8,514 bases of DNA from an uncultured Eubacteriales bacterium (GTDB taxonomy: Bacteria > Bacillota > Clostridia > Christensenellales > Aristaeellaceae): NCBI GenBank assembly GCA_900548125.1, contig URJN01000083.1, positions 1-8,514 on the forward strand, in the 5' to 3' direction. The translations under genes and the position numbers were made by a program. Below the pieces are notes generated by a model. The model worked only from the letters and a program-made list of their open reading frames with translations, searched no databases and had not been told where the DNA came from. Numbering within the stretch: the first letter of the stretch is position 1; each line of letters opens with the position of its first letter. This document shows, one piece after another, positions 6,114 to 8,514 of this stretch.

Positions 6114-6566
6114 ATGCCCGGCAGACTTGAGCAGGTTGAACACACGCTTCACGCCGCTCTGGGCGGTGCGCTGCTCAGCGCGTGTCCCGAGCTGGCTTAT
6201 ACGGTCAACGAACTTCTTTTCCGGTTTATGCGCACAAGTGACAGCCTTGCTCTGCTTTGGCAGAAGCTGGATTCCGCGCTGTTCAACAGTGTCTATCAGG
6301 CAACCGGCGGGAAGATGCGCGTGACACTTGACAACGGGGAAAAGCGGCTCGTGACGAGCGATATGCTGCGCGATTTATCCGACAGGCTTCTCGCGCTCTC
6401 CTATGCGCGCATGGATGTCAGCCCGACGCTGACAGATGCGCTGTTCGACCTTTCCCGCGAAGGCTCCTTCGCCGCCATGCGCGAGCTGGTCCGGCGTTTT
6501 CCGCTGGATGAAATCGACCGAAAATGGCTTCTTCAGGTGCTTGAAGAAAACGGACAGGCGAGTTGA
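6114..6566 (+). CDS. Hypothetical 150-residue cytoplasmic protein upstream of parAB
   Basis: I do not recognise this protein. In-frame ATGs occur at 6072, 6078, 6084, 6108 and 6114. I choose 6114 because the G-rich ribosome site GGGGAGG (6098-6104) is 9 bases upstream of it but only 3 from 6108; 6072 remains possible. The sequence looks mainly helical, with a leucine-rich N-terminal half (about 12-60). A short basic stretch follows (KMRVTLDNGEKRLV, 67-80) that could be a beta hairpin. Helices then run to the end (about 83-145). There is no signal peptide, membrane segment, zinc motif or obvious helix-turn-helix. The reading frame is supported by start context, a divergent promoter and position in a plus-strand run ahead of parA. 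The 120-base gap to parA holds a weak hairpin, so co-transcription is possible but not assured. A link to chromosome partition is context only. Confidence 0.75.
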   Translation: MPGRLEQVEHTLHAALGGALLSACPELAYTVNELLFRFMRTSDSLALLWQKLDSALFNSVYQATGGKMRVTLDNGEKRLVTSDMLRDLSDRLLALSYARMDVSPTLTDALFDLSREGSFAAMRELVRRFPLDEIDRKWLLQVLEENGQAS

Positions 6567-6623
6567 CCTCCGCCCTGACGCTTTTGCTCAGGAATAAGCT
6601 GACAATGCCTCTGCCTGCGGCTG

Positions 6624-6641
6624 AGCGTTACGCTATTTTTT
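6624..6641 (+). terminator. Weak terminator-like hairpin between the unknown gene and parA
   Basis: A short 4-bp stem AGCG-TTA-CGCT (6624-6634) is followed by A and six T (6636-6641). The stem is too short to be a convincing terminator, but the T-tract is real. It could attenuate readthrough into parA. No good parA promoter was found in 6567-6686. Confidence 0.3.
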
Positions 6642-6686
6642 ATTTTGAACAGATGCGCCCAAGGTTGACGGGCGTTGGGGGATATC

Positions 6687-7448
6687 ATGGCTAGAATCAT
6701 TGCAATCACCAATCAGAAGGGCGGCGTCGGCAAAACGACCACCAGCGTCAATCTCTCCGCCTGCGTAGCGGCGCAGGGCAAGCGTGTGCTGGTCGTAGAC
6801 GCGGATCCGCAGGGCAATACATCCAGCGGTCTGGGTGTTCGCGTCAAAGAAAAGACGCCGACCGTTTACGAAGTGCTGGCGGGCGAAACGCCGCTCAAGG
6901 ACGCGCTGGCAAAAACCGCGGTCGAGGGACTGATGGTTCTTCCCGCGGATATCCGTCTGGCTGGCGCGGAAATCGAGCTGGCAGGCATGGAGCATCGCGA
7001 GCGCGTCATGACGCAGATGCTGGAAAACGCAAAAGACGACTTTGATTATATTTTTATCGACTGCCCGCCGTCGCTGGGCTTGATTACGCTCAACGCGCTC
7101 TGCGCGGCAGACGGCGTGCTGATTCCGATTCAGTGCGAATACTACGCGCTGGAGGGCGTCAGCGCACTGATGGGAACGATTCAGAAGGTTCAGAAGATGA
7201 ATCGCCACCTCGCCATCGAGGGCGTCGTGCTGACGATGCTCGACGCACGCACCAATCTGGGCGTGCAGGTCGCGCAGGAGGTTCGCAAGGTCTTTAAAAA
7301 CAAGGTGTATAAGACCGTCATTCCGCGCAACGTCCGTCTGGGCGAAGCGCCCAGCCACGGTCTGCCTATCCACCTGTATGACCCGCGTTCGCTGGGCGCA
7401 CAGAGCTATCAGCAGCTGGCAACAGAGTTTCTGGAAAGAGAGCAGTAA
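6687..7448 (+). CDS. parA: ParA/Soj chromosome-partitioning ATPase
   Basis: This 253-residue protein is a full-length Soj-type ParA. It has the deviant Walker A motif KGGVGKTT at 11-18 (signature lysine K11, catalytic K16), the A' motif VVDADPQGN at 36-44 and the Walker B block FIDCPPS at 123-129. Conserved C-terminal blocks TMLDARTN (183-190) and RNVRLGEAPSHG (214-225) carry arginines used for non-specific DNA binding in Soj. ATP-bound dimers coat the nucleoid. ParB triggers hydrolysis, which drives origin segregation; in Bacillus Soj also controls DnaA. The ATG at 6687 is preferred over the in-frame TTG at 6675, which overlaps the G-run (6677-6681) acting as ribosome site. The short N-terminus fits chromosomal Soj rather than plasmid ParA with a DNA-binding extension. 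It lies 64 bases before parB in the same direction. Confidence 0.97.
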   Translation: MARIIAITNQKGGVGKTTTSVNLSACVAAQGKRVLVVDADPQGNTSSGLGVRVKEKTPTVYEVLAGETPLKDALAKTAVEGLMVLPADIRLAGAEIELAGMEHRERVMTQMLENAKDDFDYIFIDCPPSLGLITLNALCAADGVLIPIQCEYYALEGVSALMGTIQKVQKMNRHLAIEGVVLTMLDARTNLGVQVAQEVRKVFKNKVYKTVIPRNVRLGEAPSHGLPIHLYDPRSLGAQSYQQLATEFLEREQ

Positions 7449-7484
7449 GGGAAACCGTTTGGGACGCTGTCCCGATCGTTTCCC
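7449..7484 (+). other. Intercistronic hairpin between parA and parB
   Basis: Directly after the parA stop, GGGAAAC (7449-7455) can pair with GTTTCCC (7478-7484). Inside that, GGGAC (7461-7465) pairs with GTCCC (7469-7473). Only two T follow, so it is not a classical terminator. It could protect the parA mRNA 3' end or set the parA:parB ratio. The sequence is not a parS site. Confidence 0.55.
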
Positions 7485-7512
7485 TTAAACCGAAAGAAAG
7501 GCATGAACCGTC

Positions 7513-8397
7513 ATGGCGAAGAAAATGGGATTGGGCAGGGGGCTGAGTGCCATCCTGCCGGATGTGGAAGAAGTGGTAGAATCCGTCGATCAGGTCAGCG
7601 AAACCCCTGCGCCCGTACCTGCCGACGCCGTGGTGGAGCTTTCCGTCGGGGATATCGACCCGAACCGAAACCAGCCGCGCAAGAAATTTGACGACGACGC
7701 GCTGCTGGCACTGGCGGATTCCATCCGTCACAACGGCGTTCTCTCGCCGATTCTCGTCGCCCGCGACGGCAGACGCTATACCATCATCGCAGGCGAGCGC
7801 CGCTGGCGTGCGGCGAGGCTGGCAAACTGCCCGACCATTCCGGCAATCGTCCGCGACTGGGACGATGTGCGCCGTCAGGAAGCCGCGCTGGTCGAAAACA
7901 TCCAGCGTGAGGACCTCAATGCCATCGAAGAAGCGCGGGGCATCCGCCGCCTGATGGAGGAATGTGCGCTGACGCAGGAGGTCGTAGCCGAGCGCATCGG
8001 GCGCAGCCGCAGTGCCGTCGCCAACATTCTGCGCCTGCTCAATCTGCCGAAGCGTATTCAGGATGCTGTCATCGAAGGCACGCTTTCGGCAGGTCATGCG
8101 CGTGTGCTGGCAGGCATTGACGACGCGGAATTGCAGAGCGGTCTTTTCACCAAGACGATGCAGTTCGGCTGGTCTGTACGCCAGCTCGAAGCCGCCGCCA
8201 AGAACGCGCAGACCGAGAAGAAGGAAAAGCCTGAACCCGTTGCTCTGCCGATTGAATACGAGGAGCTGACCGAGCGTCTGCGCAGAGCAACAGGACTCAA
8301 GGTCAAGCTGGAAGGCACGCAGGAGAAGGGCAAAATCGTTCTGCAATACACCAGCGAGGAAGAGCTGCAAAGGCTCTGGGAATGGATGGAGAAGTAA
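7513..8397 (+). CDS. parB: ParB/Spo0J chromosome-partitioning CTPase and DNA-clamp protein
   Basis: This 294-residue protein is a full-length Spo0J-type ParB. The N-terminal GLGRGLSAIL (6-15) resembles the ParA-stimulating peptide. The CTP-binding domain shows NQPRKKFD at 53-60, GERRWRAA at 94-101 and ENIQREDLNAIEEA at 128-141. In the last block A137 stands where proline is usual. The helix-turn-helix that reads parS spans about LTQEVVAERIGRSRSAVAN (153-171), followed by LRLLNLP. A charged linker around 230-245 leads to a C-terminal dimerisation segment. ParB loads at parS, slides as a CTP-dependent clamp, recruits condensin and activates ParA. The start at 7513 matches the family N-terminus, with AAAGG 11 bases upstream. 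An ATG at 7503 is out of frame. No parS (TGTTTCACGTGAAACA) is visible in this window, so sites must lie elsewhere. Confidence 0.97.
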   Translation: MAKKMGLGRGLSAILPDVEEVVESVDQVSETPAPVPADAVVELSVGDIDPNRNQPRKKFDDDALLALADSIRHNGVLSPILVARDGRRYTIIAGERRWRAARLANCPTIPAIVRDWDDVRRQEAALVENIQREDLNAIEEARGIRRLMEECALTQEVVAERIGRSRSAVANILRLLNLPKRIQDAVIEGTLSAGHARVLAGIDDAELQSGLFTKTMQFGWSVRQLEAAAKNAQTEKKEKPEPVALPIEYEELTERLRRATGLKVKLEGTQEKGKIVLQYTSEEELQRLWEWMEK

Positions 8398-8430
8398 GCG
8401 GGGCTGAACTTCACATTTTCCATGCGTTAT

Positions 8431-8453
8431 AAAAAAAGCGGGCTGATGCCCGC
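8431..8453 (-). terminator. Terminator of a minus-strand gene right of the window
   Basis: Read on the minus strand, a 6-bp stem GCGGGC-ATCA-GCCCGC (8453-8438) is followed by seven T (8437-8431). It ends a transcript arriving from the right edge and convergent with parB. On the plus strand no T-tract follows, so the parB transcript has no strong terminator of its own here. Confidence 0.85.
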
Positions 8454-8462
8454 CTTCACCTC

Positions 8463-8508
8463 CGCCGAAGTCTGCCACGCATCAAAGTCTTGCTCACGCG
8501 GGCGATTT
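8463..8508 (-). repeat. Dispersed intergenic repeat, copy 2
   Basis: This aligns without gaps to 3066-3111 (37 of 46 bases identical by hand count). On the minus strand it sits just before the terminator at 8453-8431, that is, in the 3' region of the gene lying off the right edge. The copy may extend past the window. A short open frame continues through it on the minus strand to a stop at about 8459. It could therefore be the 3' end of a gene rather than untranslated DNA. Confidence 0.65.
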
Positions 8509-8514
8509 TATGCA

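Noticed and set aside
5909..6145. Longer N-terminus for TldD starting at 6145
   Set aside because: It would start upstream of the promoter at 5948-5976. The ATG at 5908 has an excellent GGAGGAGG site and gives the usual family length.
7449..7490. Possible parS site in the parA-parB gap because of GTTTCCC and GGGAAAC
   Set aside because: It lacks the CACGTG core of parS, and the palindrome has a long centre. I found no parS match anywhere in the window.
7503..7691. Small out-of-frame ORF starting just before parB
   Set aside because: Its ATG is 1 base from the AAAGG ribosome site, and the frame is an arginine-rich shadow of parB.
3157..8478. Long open frames opposite pmbA, tldD, parA and parB (up to about 500 codons)
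   Set aside because: They lie antisense to genes with clear family motifs, lack good ribosome sites and have low-complexity arginine- and alanine-rich content. They are what strong GC-rich codon bias produces on the opposite strand.

Overview
The window is GC-rich bacterial chromosomal DNA with strong Shine-Dalgarno sites, sigma-70/sigma-A type promoters, signal peptides and Rho-independent terminators. ParA and ParB closely resemble the Soj/Spo0J type of Bacillota, and nothing points to an outer membrane. I read it as a Clostridia-like member of the Bacillota, possibly a gut lineage. That placement is inference from protein style; no rRNA or other taxonomic marker is present.

Layout from left to right. 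Positions 1-90 hold two tandem plus-strand terminators that close a gene lying left of the window. Positions 103-2963 hold a three-gene minus-strand cluster, read right to left: a membrane-anchored phosphodiester-glycosidase (NAGPA/DUF2233) protein, a secreted paralogue of it, and an unrecognised secreted protein. The cluster is served by a perfect consensus promoter (TTGACA, 17 bp, TATAAT) at 3007-3035. Positions 3184-5908 hold a second minus-strand operon, tldD then pmbA/tldE. These encode the two subunits of the TldD/TldE metalloprotease, with their own promoter at 5948-5976 and terminator at 3132-3155. Positions 6114-8397 run the other way: an unrecognised 150-residue protein, then parA and parB. 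The right edge has a minus-strand terminator belonging to a convergent gene outside the window.

Functionally there are three units: an envelope-sugar module (two paralogous NAGPA enzymes plus a secreted companion), a peptide-processing protease pair of unknown substrate, and the chromosome-partition pair parAB. I found no CRISPR array, tRNA, rRNA, insertion sequence or toxin-antitoxin pair. The main non-coding signals are a diverged intergenic repeat present twice (3066-3111 and 8463-8508), a near-identical terminator hairpin at both window edges, a 9-bp repeated dyad in the divergent tldD promoter region, and a hairpin between parA and parB. I do not see a clear-cut undescribed system. The best candidates for novelty are the NAGPA pair with its orphan secreted partner, the unknown gene ahead of parAB, and the dispersed repeat.
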